Below are positions 54,100 to 62,862 of a DNA stretch of 64,000 nucleotides, piece after piece (position 1 is the stretch's first letter; each line of letters begins with the position of its first letter). The DNA is from Telluria aromaticivorans. GTDB taxonomy: Bacteria; Pseudomonadota; Gammaproteobacteria; Burkholderiales; Burkholderiaceae_D. A model generated the notes under the pieces. It ran no database searches. It saw nothing but the letters and a program-made list of their open reading frames with translations, and was not told the origin of the DNA. The position numbers and the translations under genes were made by a program. Location of the stretch: assembly GCF_013003915.1 (NCBI RefSeq), contig NZ_JABAIV010000010.1, positions 62,001-126,000 on the forward strand. The letters are read 5' to 3'.

Positions 54100-54349
54100 C
54101 TCATGTCTCGTCGTTGTGCGCTGCGGTAGCATGAACCGCGCGCTATTTTTTTTGATTGGTTACCAAAAAAACTGGCGTCTGCGTCATCCCGCCGGACCCG
54201 GTATTGCCCTGCGGGACGATCAGGGTCTAACCATACCACGACCCGCGCGCAGGTGCAGCAATTATTAGACTGCTCACGTTCGTGGGTGTTTTGGCAATGC
54301 GGATGGGGTAGTGTGGCGGGAATTGTTTACGCGGGATCTGCCGCACATC

Positions 54350-54458
54350 GTAGCGTGGGCAAGTTCCTTGCCCACGCGTTCAACCAGTGTGTGCCCGGAG
54401 ATATGGGGCTACGGAGCGAACACGGATTGAACGCGTGGGCAGAATCTGCCCACGCTAC
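54350..54458. repeat. Paired REP-like palindromes between phaC and phaR
   Basis: Inverted units at 54350-54384 and 54427-54458, each a GCGTGGGCA...TGCCCACGC hairpin with facing ACGCGTTCAA tails and 42 bases between. The organisation matches 14094-14200. The rest of the 54100-54462 gap shows no gene. Confidence 0.8.
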
Positions 54459-54462
54459 GAGT

Positions 54463-56217
54463 TCAGTCTGCTCTGGCTTTGACGTAACGCCCAGGCGCCG
54501 GCTCGGTCGGCTGGTAACGCTCATTCCCCGGTGCACTCGGCGCCGGCACATCCGCCCCGCCATTCTGCGCCAAAAACTTCGCCCACTCCGGCCACCAGCT
54601 CCCTTTGTGTTCAAGCGCCCCCGCCATCCACGCCTCGGCCGTCTTCGGCCGCCCCTTGCCGCCATTCTCATTCACCCAATAACTGCGCTTGCCCTTCGAC
54701 GCCGGATTGATCACGCCCGCGATATGTCCCGAGGCGCCCAGCACGTAGCGGTTGGCCTTCGCGTTCTTCGGGTTCAGCAGGTCCATCGAGGCAAACGCCG
54801 CTTCCCACGGCACGATATGGTCTTCCTTCGAGCCATACAGGAAGACCGGCGCATCGATCGCACCCAGGTCGACCGGCACGCCGCAGACCGTCACGGCACC
54901 CGGCTCCCGCAGCTTGTTTTCCAGGTAGGTATTGCGCAGGTACCAGCAGAACATCGGGCCCGGCAAATTGGTGCTGTCGGCATTCCAGTACAGCAGGTCG
55001 AAGGCCGGCGGCTCCTTGCCTTTCAGGTAGTTCTGCTGCACATAGTTCCACACCAGGTCGTTCGGGCGCAGGGCCGAGAAGGTGGTGGCCAGGTCGCGGC
55101 CCGGCATCAGGCCGCCCTTGGCCAGCTTCTGCTCTCGCTGGGCCACCTGGGTTTCGTCCACGAACACGTCGAGCACACCGGTGTCGCTGAAATCGAGCAG
55201 CGTGGTCAGCAGCGAAACGCTGGCCGCCGGCTGCTGGCCGCGCGCCGCCAGCACGGCCAGTGCGGTGGCGGCAATGGTGCCGCCGACGCAGAAGCCGAAC
55301 ACATGGGTCTTTTCCTGCCCGGTGATCTCGCGCACCACCTCGATCGCCTTGATGGCGCCAGTCTCGACGAAATCGTCCCAGGTGGTGTGCCCCAGCGACT
55401 GGTCCGGGTTGCGCCACGAGACCATGAACACCGTATTGCCCTGCTCCACCACGTAGCGCACCAGCGAGTTCTCCGGCTGCAGGTCGAGGATGTAGAACTT
55501 GTTGATGCACGGCGGGATCATCAAGAGCGGCACCGCTTTCACGGTCGGGGTCGCCGGGGTGTACTGGATCAGCTGGAACAGTTCGTTCTCGAACACCACC
55601 TGGCCCGCCGAATTGCCGACATTGCGGCCCACCTCGAAGGCCGATTCGTCGGTGTGCGAGATGCGGCCCTTCTGCATGTCGGACAGCATATTGGTCAGGC
55701 CCTTGGCCAGGCTTTCGCCCTTGGTCTCGAGCAGCTTCTTCTGCGCTTCCGGATTGGTGGCGAAGAAATTGGCCGGGGACATGGCATCGACCATCTGCTG
55801 CACCGCGAAGCGGATCTTCTGGCGTTCGCGCGCGCCTGCCTCGACGGAATCGGCGAGGGCCAGCATGAACTGGGAATTGAGCAGGTAGGACGCAGCCGAG
55901 AAGGCCGACAGCGGATTCTCCTTCCATTCCGAGGCCGAGAAGCGCTTGTCGCCCAGCTCGGGCTGCTTGCCGACCACGAAATCCTGCCACAGTTGCCCGG
56001 CTTTTTTCAGGTAGTCGTCACGGAGGCTTTCCAGCTTCGCCGGCGGGATGCCGGCCCCGACATCCTTCAGGAGACCAGCCAGCGGATTGGCGCCGCCGAC
56101 TGGCGGCACCATGGCCGGCATCGCCTGTGGCGCGGTCATCCAGCCCTGCCAGACCGTCGGGTCGGCGAACTGGGACATCCAGGTGGCGGCGAAAGCTTGG
56201 GGATCAGGCATGTTCAT
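54463..56217 (-). CDS. phaC: Class I poly(3-hydroxyalkanoate) synthase
   Basis: A 584-residue cytoplasmic granule enzyme polymerising hydroxyacyl-CoA. The lipase-like box with catalytic Cys is HVFGFCVGGTIAATAL near residue 310; the catalytic Asp and His are in YGSKEDHIVPWEAAF and ASGHIAGVINP. The N-terminal PhaC_N domain is visible (NPLSAFSAASYLLNSQFMLA). The size matches class I (Cupriavidus-type) synthases. The usual phaA and phaB are not adjacent. Start ATG at 56217, with a second ATG at 56211. Confidence 0.95.
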   Translation of the reverse strand: MNMPDPQAFAATWMSQFADPTVWQGWMTAPQAMPAMVPPVGGANPLAGLLKDVGAGIPPAKLESLRDDYLKKAGQLWQDFVVGKQPELGDKRFSASEWKENPLSAFSAASYLLNSQFMLALADSVEAGARERQKIRFAVQQMVDAMSPANFFATNPEAQKKLLETKGESLAKGLTNMLSDMQKGRISHTDESAFEVGRNVGNSAGQVVFENELFQLIQYTPATPTVKAVPLLMIPPCINKFYILDLQPENSLVRYVVEQGNTVFMVSWRNPDQSLGHTTWDDFVETGAIKAIEVVREITGQEKTHVFGFCVGGTIAATALAVLAARGQQPAASVSLLTTLLDFSDTGVLDVFVDETQVAQREQKLAKGGLMPGRDLATTFSALRPNDLVWNYVQQNYLKGKEPPAFDLLYWNADSTNLPGPMFCWYLRNTYLENKLREPGAVTVCGVPVDLGAIDAPVFLYGSKEDHIVPWEAAFASMDLLNPKNAKANRYVLGASGHIAGVINPASKGKRSYWVNENGGKGRPKTAEAWMAGALEHKGSWWPEWAKFLAQNGGADVPAPSAPGNERYQPTEPAPGRYVKARAD

Positions 56218-56269
56218 GTGAGCGTCCGTTGGTAGAATCAGCGTATTACGTCAATGAAAAGAACAAATT

Positions 56270-56578
56270 ATGTGGATCGTCGCAGTTGCATGGATATACG
56301 TGGTCGCCCTGATGGCAGCAACCGAGCCGAGCATCGTGCACGGGCTCATGACCTTCCTCTGCTATTGCGTACTGCCATTATCCATTGTTTTTTATCTCAC
56401 AGGTTCAAAACGGCGACGCGCGCGCCGTGAAGCGCTCGCGGGACAAGGCGAGGGCTCGGTGCCGATGGGCGCGCCCGAGACAACGGTGCCGCCGTTCAAG
56501 GCCAGCAAGGGAGGGGTTGGGGCCGGAGTCGATGGCGACGCCGATGGCGGAGGCGATGGTGGAGGTGGCGGCGACTGA
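56270..56578 (+). CDS. Small membrane protein with Gly/Asp-rich tail
   Basis: A 102-residue protein with two hydrophobic helices (WIVAVAWIYVVALMAATEPS and LMTFLCYCVLPLSIVFYLTG), a basic stretch KRRRARRE and a Gly/Asp-rich tail (GVDGDADGGGDGGGGGD). A TAGAAT candidate -10 lies near 56234. The family is common in Burkholderiales as a hypothetical protein; function unknown. It is divergent from phaC and converges with pgeF. Confidence 0.65.
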   Translation: MWIVAVAWIYVVALMAATEPSIVHGLMTFLCYCVLPLSIVFYLTGSKRRRARREALAGQGEGSVPMGAPETTVPPFKASKGGVGAGVDGDADGGGDGGGGGD

Positions 56579-56595
56579 AGCGCCGCCTCGTCGCC

Positions 56596-57381
56596 TTATT
56601 TAATCCAGATCAAACTGGCCTGGCGGCCGGTGACGTGGTCGCGCCGGTAGGAATAAAAGCGTTCCGGCGCCGTCGCAGTGCACAGGCCGCCGCCGTGGAT
56701 GCGTGTAATGCCATCTCGCGCCAGCATCAGGCGCGCCAGGGCGCCCATGTCGGCCAAAAATTTTGCCGGTTGGTCAAATTTTCGGGCGAAGGCCGCCAGG
56801 GTGGCCGGACCCGGCAGCGCCGCAACGAAGGCGTCAACCACATCCTGGCCCACCTCGAAGGCAGTCGGGCCGATCGCCGGCCCCATCCAGGCAGTGATCT
56901 CGCCGGCACCCGCCGCGCGCATCGCGCGCACCGTTTCGCCCAGCACGCCAGCCGCCAGTCCGCGCCAGCCGGCATGGGCCGCGCCCACCACCCTGCCTTC
57001 CAGGTCGGCGAACAGCACGGGCAGGCAGTCGGCAGTCATCACTGCGCATACGACTCCAGCGCTTGAGGCGATGCTGGCGTCGCCCGTGCGTACCGGCTGG
57101 CCGGGACCAACCGTGGCGGCATCGACCACATCGGCGCCGTGCACCTGCGCGACCCAGGCTGGACGGCCCGGCAAGAAAGCCTGCAGGCGCTCGCGGTTGA
57201 CGCGCACCATTTCCGGATCGTCCCCGCAATGCAGGCCCAGGTTCAGGCCACCTCCGCCCTTGCCGTCACCGTAGGGACCAAGGCTGACCCCGCCGTCGCG
57301 GCCGGTGGCAAGCGCGCCGACCGAAGCCGGCAGGTCGGGCCAGTCCGGCCAGACCAGTGCTGCAGGGTCCAAAGGCGCCAT
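56596..57381 (-). CDS. pgeF: Peptidoglycan editing factor (laccase-domain protein)
   Basis: A 261-residue protein of the YfiH/PgeF family. Conserved pieces are LNLGLHCGDDPEMVRVNRER, VAQVHGADVVDA, VMTADCLPVLFADLEG, AAHAGWRGLAAGVL and WMGPAIGPTAFEVGQDV, which carry the metal-binding His and Cys. In E. coli the protein corrects peptidoglycan by removing misincorporated serine precursors; related proteins show purine-nucleoside phosphorylase activity. The ATG at 57381 overlaps the rluD stop (TGATG), an arrangement often seen downstream of rluD. Confidence 0.92.
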   Translation of the reverse strand: MAPLDPAALVWPDWPDLPASVGALATGRDGGVSLGPYGDGKGGGGLNLGLHCGDDPEMVRVNRERLQAFLPGRPAWVAQVHGADVVDAATVGPGQPVRTGDASIASSAGVVCAVMTADCLPVLFADLEGRVVGAAHAGWRGLAAGVLGETVRAMRAAGAGEITAWMGPAIGPTAFEVGQDVVDAFVAALPGPATLAAFARKFDQPAKFLADMGALARLMLARDGITRIHGGGLCTATAPERFYSYRRDHVTGRQASLIWIK

Positions 57382-58442
57382 CAGTCTTCCGCGTTCTCGT
57401 CGCCCGGCTCGGGAATCCCGGCGCGTGCGATCAGTTCCGCGAAGTCGGCGGCCAACGGCACGGTCCATTCGCATTGCTCGCCGGTGGCCGGGTGTACCAG
57501 GCCGAGGCGGCGCGCCTGCAGCGCCTGGCGGTGGAAGACCGGGGTCAGGTGCTGCTTGCCATAGGTCGAATCGCCGATCAGCGCAAAGCCGAGGTGCTGC
57601 ATGTGCACGCGGATCTGGTGGGTGCGGCCGGTTTCCAGGTTACAGCGCACCAGCGATACCGGGCGGCGGTCCAGGGTGCCGGTCGACACCAGCTTGTAAT
57701 GGGTGATCGCCGGCTTGGAGAACGGGCTCGACGATACCGCCATCTTGATGCGGTCTTTAGGGTGGCGTCCCATGCCGGCGTCGATGGTGCCGCGCAGGCG
57801 CGGCGTGCCCCAGACCAGCGCAAAGTATTCGCGCTTGACGGTGCGCGCCTGCAGCTGGCGCACCAGGTCGGTCTGCGCGGCCAGCGTCTTGCCGACCACC
57901 ATCAGGCCACTGGTGTCCTTGTCGAGGCGGTGCACGATGCCGGCACGCGGCACGCCCACCAGCTGCGGGGCATGGTGCAGCAGGCCGTTGAGCAGCGTGC
58001 CCGACCAGTTGCCGGCGCCCGGGTGCACGACCAGTCCGGCCGGCTTGTTGACCACCAGGATGTCGTCGTCTTCGTAGACGATGTCCAGTTCCATGGGTTC
58101 CGGCGTAAAGGCCGTGTCTTCCGGCGCGGCCTGCGGTTCGATGACAACCAGCTCGTCGCCGTAGGCGGTGTCCTTGCCGCGCGCTGGCTTGCCGTCGACC
58201 TTGACGAATCCGGCCTCGAACCACAGCTGCAGGCGGGCGCGCGAGAATTGCGGCACCAGGCCTGCGATCACCTTGTCGAGCCGCTGGCCGCAGACCTCCG
58301 GCGTCAGGTGCAGGGTGATCGGCGACGCATCGATGCCCGGGTGGGCGAGGTCGAAGCCGCCCTCCAGGTCGTCATCGAGATGCGCCTCCAGGTCAGGGTC
58401 AAAAGGCATTTCCGCCGAAATCGGCGCAGGAGTTAATATCAC
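57381..58442 (-). CDS. rluD: 23S rRNA pseudouridine synthase
   Basis: A 353-residue RluA/RluD-family enzyme making pseudouridines in helix 69 of 23S rRNA. The S4 RNA-binding domain is at about residues 45-100 (RLDKVIAGLVPQFSRARLQL). The catalytic Asp is in AGIVHRLDKDTSGLMVVGKT, and TGRTHQIRVHMQHLG and KREYFALVWG are family signatures. I chose the GTG at 58442 (preceded by GGGA) as start; the ATG at 58409 is an alternative. The upstream ATG at 58598 lies inside bamD and is not used. It is divergent from bamD and coupled to pgeF. Confidence 0.92.
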   Translation of the reverse strand: MILTPAPISAEMPFDPDLEAHLDDDLEGGFDLAHPGIDASPITLHLTPEVCGQRLDKVIAGLVPQFSRARLQLWFEAGFVKVDGKPARGKDTAYGDELVVIEPQAAPEDTAFTPEPMELDIVYEDDDILVVNKPAGLVVHPGAGNWSGTLLNGLLHHAPQLVGVPRAGIVHRLDKDTSGLMVVGKTLAAQTDLVRQLQARTVKREYFALVWGTPRLRGTIDAGMGRHPKDRIKMAVSSSPFSKPAITHYKLVSTGTLDRRPVSLVRCNLETGRTHQIRVHMQHLGFALIGDSTYGKQHLTPVFHRQALQARRLGLVHPATGEQCEWTVPLAADFAELIARAGIPEPGDENAED

Positions 58443-58457
58443 GTGAGTCCCATCGGC

Positions 58458-58463
58458 TATAAT
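58458..58463 (+). promoter_or_regulatory. Candidate -10 box for bamD
   Basis: TATAAT, itself centred in a CGGCTATAATCAGCCG near-palindrome, 44 bases before the bamD ATG. Confidence 0.45.
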
Positions 58464-58506
58464 CAGCCGTTCGTTGAATCTAGGTAAAACTTTCTTGCAA
58501 AGAGCT

Positions 58507-59343
58507 ATGCAAAAAAAATTGTCTGTGTTGGTTGCCGCTTGTGCCTTTGTCGGCCTTTCCGCGTGCAGTATGCTGCCGGAACGGTCCGATGACACCAAAA
58601 ACTGGTCAGCGGAGAAATTATACGCTGAGGCGCGCGATGAGATGAATGGCGGCCACTATGAAGCGGCAATCAAGCTGTTCGAGCGCCTCGAATCGAACTA
58701 CCCGTTCGGCACCTATGCCGCGCAGGCGCAGATGGAAATCGCCTACGCCCACTACAAGGCACAGGACCAGGCCGAGGCGCTGGCCGCGGTGGAGCGCTTC
58801 ATCAAGCTGCACCCGAACCATCCGCAAGTGGACTACATGTACTACCTGCGCGGCCTGGTCAACTTCAATGACCAGCTCGGCTTCCTGAGCTTCGTCTATT
58901 CCCAGGACCCGACCGAACGCGACCCGAAAGCGACGCGCGAAGCCTTCGCCGCCTTCAAGGTGCTGGTCGACAAGTTCCCGAACAGTAAGTATGCGCCGGA
59001 CGCGATCTCGCGCATGAACTACCTGGTCAACGCGATGGCCCAGTACGAAGTCCACGTGGCGAATTATTACTATCGCCGCGGCGCCTACCTGGCTTCGCTG
59101 AACCGCGCCCAGGCTGCGGTGAAGGACTATAGCGATGCCCCGGCACGCGAAGAAGCCCTGTTCCTCATGATCCGCGCCTACGACAAGCTCGGCATGCCGG
59201 TGCTGCGCGACGACGCCCAGCGCGTCTTCGTGGCCAACTACCCGAACAGCCGCTTCCTGAACCCGAACGCGGTCGGCGACGCGCCATGGTGGAAGTTCTG
59301 GTCGAAGTCGGGACCGAAGCCGTCGCCAAAAGACGCGCTGTAA
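58507..59343 (+). CDS. bamD: Outer membrane protein assembly factor BamD
   Basis: A 278-residue lipoprotein of the BAM complex that inserts beta-barrel proteins into the outer membrane. Signal peptide MQKKLSVLVAACAFVGLSAC with lipobox LSAC. Five TPR units follow (AEKLYAEARDEMNGGHYEAA, IKLFERLESNYPFGTYAAQA, QMEIAYAHYKAQDQAEALAA). The rluD-bamD divergent pairing is frequent in proteobacteria. The ATG at 58507 was chosen because it gives the lipoprotein signal directly; the upstream ATG at 58474 adds 11 residues. Confidence 0.95.
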   Translation: MQKKLSVLVAACAFVGLSACSMLPERSDDTKNWSAEKLYAEARDEMNGGHYEAAIKLFERLESNYPFGTYAAQAQMEIAYAHYKAQDQAEALAAVERFIKLHPNHPQVDYMYYLRGLVNFNDQLGFLSFVYSQDPTERDPKATREAFAAFKVLVDKFPNSKYAPDAISRMNYLVNAMAQYEVHVANYYYRRGAYLASLNRAQAAVKDYSDAPAREEALFLMIRAYDKLGMPVLRDDAQRVFVANYPNSRFLNPNAVGDAPWWKFWSKSGPKPSPKDAL

Positions 59344-59393
59344 GAGGGGTCTGCGAAGAGCGCGGCCGGAGTAAACCGGACCGCGCCATTTGT

Positions 59394-60161
59394 TCATTCC
59401 GCCCGGCGGCGGAATACCCAGTTGCGTTCGCTCGATGCCGCGGCGTCATAGGCATAGCCGTCCGCATCGAAACCCTTGAGCTTCTCCGGATCCTTGATGG
59501 CCTGCTGCGCCGCATAGCGCGCCATCAGGCCGCGCGCGCGCTTGGCGAAGAACGAGATGATCTTGTACTTGCCGTTCTTCCAGTCCTCGAACACCGGCGT
59601 GATCACCGGTACGTCCAGCAGCTTAGGCCTGACCGACTTGAAGTATTCTTCCGAAGCCAGGTTGACCAGCGCCTTCGCCCTGGTCTCCAGGATCTGGCGG
59701 TTCAGCGCCTCGGTCACGCTGTCGCCCCAGAAGGCATACAGGTTGCTGCCGCGCGCATTTGCCAGGCGCGTGCCCATTTCCAACCGGTAGGGATGCATGC
59801 GGTCCAGCGGGCGCAGCAAACCGTACAGGCCCGACAGGATCCGCAGGTGCCGCTGGGCGTAGTCGATCTCCTTCGCGGCGAGCGTGCGGGCATCAAGCCC
59901 GCCGTACACGTCGCCGTCGAAGGACATGATGGCCTGGCGCGCCTTCGCATGGTCTTCGCCCCAATGGGCGTAGCGCGAGACGTTCAGCATCGCCAGGTTG
60001 TCGGACAGGTCCATCAGTTCCGAGACCTGGCCGGGCGAATAGGCGCGCAGCACCTCGATCAGCTCGGCGGCCTGGGGGATGAATTCCGGGCTGGAGTGCT
60101 TCCTGGTGGTCGGTAGGGAATCGAGGTCGAGGGATTTTGCGGGCGACAGGACTATCAGCAT
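59394..60161 (-). CDS. yaaA: Peroxide stress protein YaaA
   Basis: A 255-residue DUF328 protein: [91 protein letters not shown] and [13 protein letters not shown] are all characteristic. In E. coli YaaA limits unincorporated iron during peroxide stress and binds DNA. The start ATG at 60161 begins the conserved sequence; it is divergent from the PIN gene across 47 bases. Confidence 0.94.
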   Translation of the reverse strand: MLIVLSPAKSLDLDSLPTTRKHSSPEFIPQAAELIEVLRAYSPGQVSELMDLSDNLAMLNVSRYAHWGEDHAKARQAIMSFDGDVYGGLDARTLAAKEIDYAQRHLRILSGLYGLLRPLDRMHPYRLEMGTRLANARGSNLYAFWGDSVTEALNRQILETRAKALVNLASEEYFKSVRPKLLDVPVITPVFEDWKNGKYKIISFFAKRARGLMARYAAQQAIKDPEKLKGFDADGYAYDAAASSERNWVFRRRAE

Positions 60162-60208
60162 TGTTTCAAACAGCTTTACACAGTAATTTCGAAGAAAATA
60201 TTTCCGCC

Positions 60209-60676
60209 ATGATACCCGTTCCAAGCAAACCCATCGTCATCGACACCAATGTCTGCCTCGACCTGTTCGTGTTCCGCGATCCGCGCTGGGCCGAGCTGTT
60301 GTCAGCGCTGGAATCGGGCGCCATCGTGGCAGTGACGCGGGTCGACTGCCGCGACGAATACCTGGCGGTGCTGCGCTATCCTCACCTGCCGCTGGATGAA
60401 GCCAGCCGCCTGGAAGCGGCCGCGCGTTTCGATACCCTGCTGCAGGTGGTCGCGCCTGACGCGAAGCACGTGCGGCTCCCGGTCTGCACCGACCGCGACG
60501 ACCAGAAATTCCTGGAACTCGCGCGCGACGCCGGCGCCGGGGTCCTGATCACCAAGGACAAGGCCCTGCTCAAGCTGAACCGGCGCACCACGCGCGAGGG
60601 CATGTTCCGGATCATGCTGCCCGAAGCCTGGCTCAAGGCCCGGCTGAGTGAAGAAAGCAGTGCCGCGCTAGAATAA
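60209..60676 (+). CDS. PIN-domain protein (COG1569-type putative toxin)
   Basis: A 155-residue PIN protein. The first acidic residue is in [13 protein letters not shown], further acidic positions in [10 protein letters not shown] and the cluster [18 protein letters not shown], followed by [11 protein letters not shown]. These form the four-acid active site of PIN RNases. It belongs to the family called putative toxin-antitoxin system toxin component, PIN family, but no antitoxin gene is adjacent, so it may be a solitary RNase. The ATG at 60209 has no strong ribosome site. The aminotransferase gene follows after 26 bases. Confidence 0.85.
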   Translation: MIPVPSKPIVIDTNVCLDLFVFRDPRWAELLSALESGAIVAVTRVDCRDEYLAVLRYPHLPLDEASRLEAAARFDTLLQVVAPDAKHVRLPVCTDRDDQKFLELARDAGAGVLITKDKALLKLNRRTTREGMFRIMLPEAWLKARLSEESSAALE

Positions 60677-60702
60677 GCGCATTGCCTTCATTACGACCTG
60701 CC

Positions 60703-61317
60703 ATGACCACTCCCGTATTGCGCACACGCCTGCCCCAGGTCGGCACCACCGTTTTCACCCAGATGTCCCAGCTTGCCCTTGAGAACAAGGCCGTCAACCT
60801 CGGACAGGGTTTCCCCGACTTCGACTGCGACCCCAGGCTGGTCGACCTCGTGAGCGAAGCGATGCGCGCGGGCCACAACCAGTATCCCTTCGTGGCCGGC
60901 GTGCCCGCGCTGCGCGAAGCGATCGCCGCCAAGATCGAAGCCTTGTACGGCCGCCACTACGACGTGGCGAGCGAGATCACCGTGACCACCGGCGCCTCGC
61001 AGGCGATCCAGACCGCGATCCTGTGCAGCGTGCACCCGGGCGACGAAGTGATCGTGATCGAACCGGCCTATGACTGCTACCTGCCGGCGATCGCGCTGGC
61101 CGGCGGCGTCCCAAGGCCGGTGGCGATGCGCCTCGGCGAAGGCGGCTACAGCGTGCCCTGGGACGCGGTGGCGGCAAGCGTCACGCCGCGTACGCGCATG
61201 GTGGTCATCAACTCGCCGCACAACCCCACCGGCTCGATCCTGCGCGCCGCCGACCTGGAAGCGCTGGCCGGCATCGTCAAAGGCACCGACATCCTGGTGC
61301 TGTCGGACGAGGTCTAC
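60703..61317 (+). pseudogene. PLP-dependent aminotransferase (methionine aminotransferase type), truncated by an island
   Basis: The first 205 residues of a fold-type I aminotransferase of the YbdL/kynurenine-glutamine transaminase type: NLGQGFPDFDCDPRLVDLVS, NQYPFVAGVPALREAIAAKI, TTGASQAIQTAILCSVHPGD, INSPHNPTGSILRAADLEAL and ending LVLSDEVY. The sequence then changes abruptly (codons VIGKAN, stop at 61336-61338) and the PLP lysine and C-terminal domain are missing. Normal length is about 385 residues. The break coincides with a drop in GC and the start of a recombinase-bearing element, so the gene was interrupted by integration. The other half may lie at the far end of the island. Confidence 0.9.
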
Positions 61318-61390
61318 GTTATAGGGAAGGCTAATTAACACTGGATTAATAAAAAATTTCGTCTAGTATGAACTTATATGGAAGCGACGG

Positions 61391-61421
61391 ATCACACAAT
61401 AGAAGACGCACATTGTGTGAT
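61391..61421. promoter_or_regulatory. Inverted-repeat operator before the recombinase operon
   Basis: ATCACACAAT (61391-61400) and ATTGTGTGAT (61412-61421) are perfect 10-base inverted repeats with an 11-base spacer, 26 bases upstream of the first recombinase ATG. It could be a regulator or recombinase binding site. Confidence 0.6.
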
Positions 61422-61446
61422 TACGTCAACCGAAAAGTGAGCCTAT

Positions 61447-62862
61447 ATGATTCCGAAGCGCAGAGATGCCTTCCCCTATCGGGTGGCCTATGGCACTAAG
61501 GAATTTCTGGAAAAAAAAGGTTTTGGGCGGGTCGCCGCTCTTCCATTCATCATGGATAACCGAGCCGGCTATCACCGGATCGCCAACCAATTTCTGATTG
61601 ACATCGGTTTGGGTGAGTGGAGTGTAGGGACGCGCGGTGCTGAGCATGCATCTACTATTCCGCCGACTGAGCGCACCATGCACAACTATGCGCATTGGCT
61701 GAAGAACTACCTGGAGTACTGCCACGTCCGTGGCAAAGATCCCCTCAAGGCTGATTACAAAATCGACTTAATCCAGAGCTATCAAGGGGAGATGAGCACG
61801 GGCAGTTGGTCGCGGGACAACGTCGGACTAAAGGCCAGAACAGTCAACGCGCGTGTTGATGTTGCGTGCATGTTTTTACAGTGGGCTGTTGATAAAGGTC
61901 TGCGCGAACCATTTCACATCCCCAAGGTGCGACGGACCCTTGTCGTCGATAGCCCTCACAGCAGTGGCGCCAGGACGACCAAAATAGTGGAAGCCCGACG
62001 GGGGAAAGTCAGAGAAAGCAAACGTCGGCTTGGGTTTCCAGATGAAATCGAAATCGGCGCGTGGCTGATGCGAGTGCGCAAAACATGCACGGTCGAGGGC
62101 CTGATTGCGGAACTAATTCTTGAAACTGCAGTGCGCCGCGCGGAGGCGGCGGCGTGGCGCATCGACACCTTGCCGCTTGACCCGTGCGAGTGGCATGTCG
62201 TCAATCAGAAAGCGCCCATCGACAATCAGGCCGTAGTAGTCTTGCTGCGCTACGATACCAAGGGACACGACTACGGCGAAGACCATGGTGACAAGATAGG
62301 CCCGGAGGACCAAATTCTCCTCCCGATGCCGATGGCGCTCAAGCTCCACGAGTACCGTCAGAAAGTTCGGCCGAAGGCACTGACAGTTGCACTGCGCAAG
62401 GCAACGAACGTTCGTGAGGCACAAGCCTTGCGAGAGAACGCGGTCCACTTGTTCCTTAATCCAGCCACGGGCGAGCGCTACACCGGGCAGAACATCTATG
62501 ATTTCTGGACCCGCAATAGTGCTCGGTGTCCACGTGGCTGGTCACCTCATCTGGCGCGCGACTTCTGGGCGTGCCGCGTGCTGTGGAAACACCTGACCCA
62601 GCAACAAGCATTAGTTGATCAGGCCATTAAAAACAAGGTTGACCCCTCCGTACTAAAAATACTGGCTCTCGACATTGAGGGGTTCATCCAGCTAACGATC
62701 AAGCCCCAACTCAGGCACGTGTCCCGCGAGACAACCATGATTTACCTGCAATGGGTATCGGACCGGCTGGGTCTGAACATGAATTTCGTTGAGAACTATA
62801 TGCAGCAACTGAGCGAAGAGGACATTGACAACGAAAACATTGCCGAAGAGGATAACAAGTGA
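61447..62862 (+). CDS. Tyrosine recombinase/integrase
   Basis: A 471-residue site-specific recombinase. A SAM-like N-terminal core-binding domain covers about residues 70-170 (MHNYAHWLKNYLEYCHVRGK). The catalytic domain has the first Arg in LILETAVRRAEAAAWRID, the H-x-x-R pair in WSPHLARDFWACRVLWKH and the nucleophilic Tyr in VSRETTMIYLQWVSDR, so the R-H-R-Y set looks complete. An acidic tail (LSEEDIDNENIAEEDNK) follows. It would catalyse island integration or excision. Its stop overlaps the GTG start of the next gene. The length exceeds common phage integrases (about 400). Confidence 0.88.
   Translation: MIPKRRDAFPYRVAYGTKEFLEKKGFGRVAALPFIMDNRAGYHRIANQFLIDIGLGEWSVGTRGAEHASTIPPTERTMHNYAHWLKNYLEYCHVRGKDPLKADYKIDLIQSYQGEMSTGSWSRDNVGLKARTVNARVDVACMFLQWAVDKGLREPFHIPKVRRTLVVDSPHSSGARTTKIVEARRGKVRESKRRLGFPDEIEIGAWLMRVRKTCTVEGLIAELILETAVRRAEAAAWRIDTLPLDPCEWHVVNQKAPIDNQAVVVLLRYDTKGHDYGEDHGDKIGPEDQILLPMPMALKLHEYRQKVRPKALTVALRKATNVREAQALRENAVHLFLNPATGERYTGQNIYDFWTRNSARCPRGWSPHLARDFWACRVLWKHLTQQQALVDQAIKNKVDPSVLKILALDIEGFIQLTIKPQLRHVSRETTMIYLQWVSDRLGLNMNFVENYMQQLSEEDIDNENIAEEDNK

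Noticed and set aside
60209..61338. PIN gene plus aminotransferase as a toxin-antitoxin pair
   Set aside because: The downstream protein is a truncated metabolic aminotransferase, not an antitoxin.
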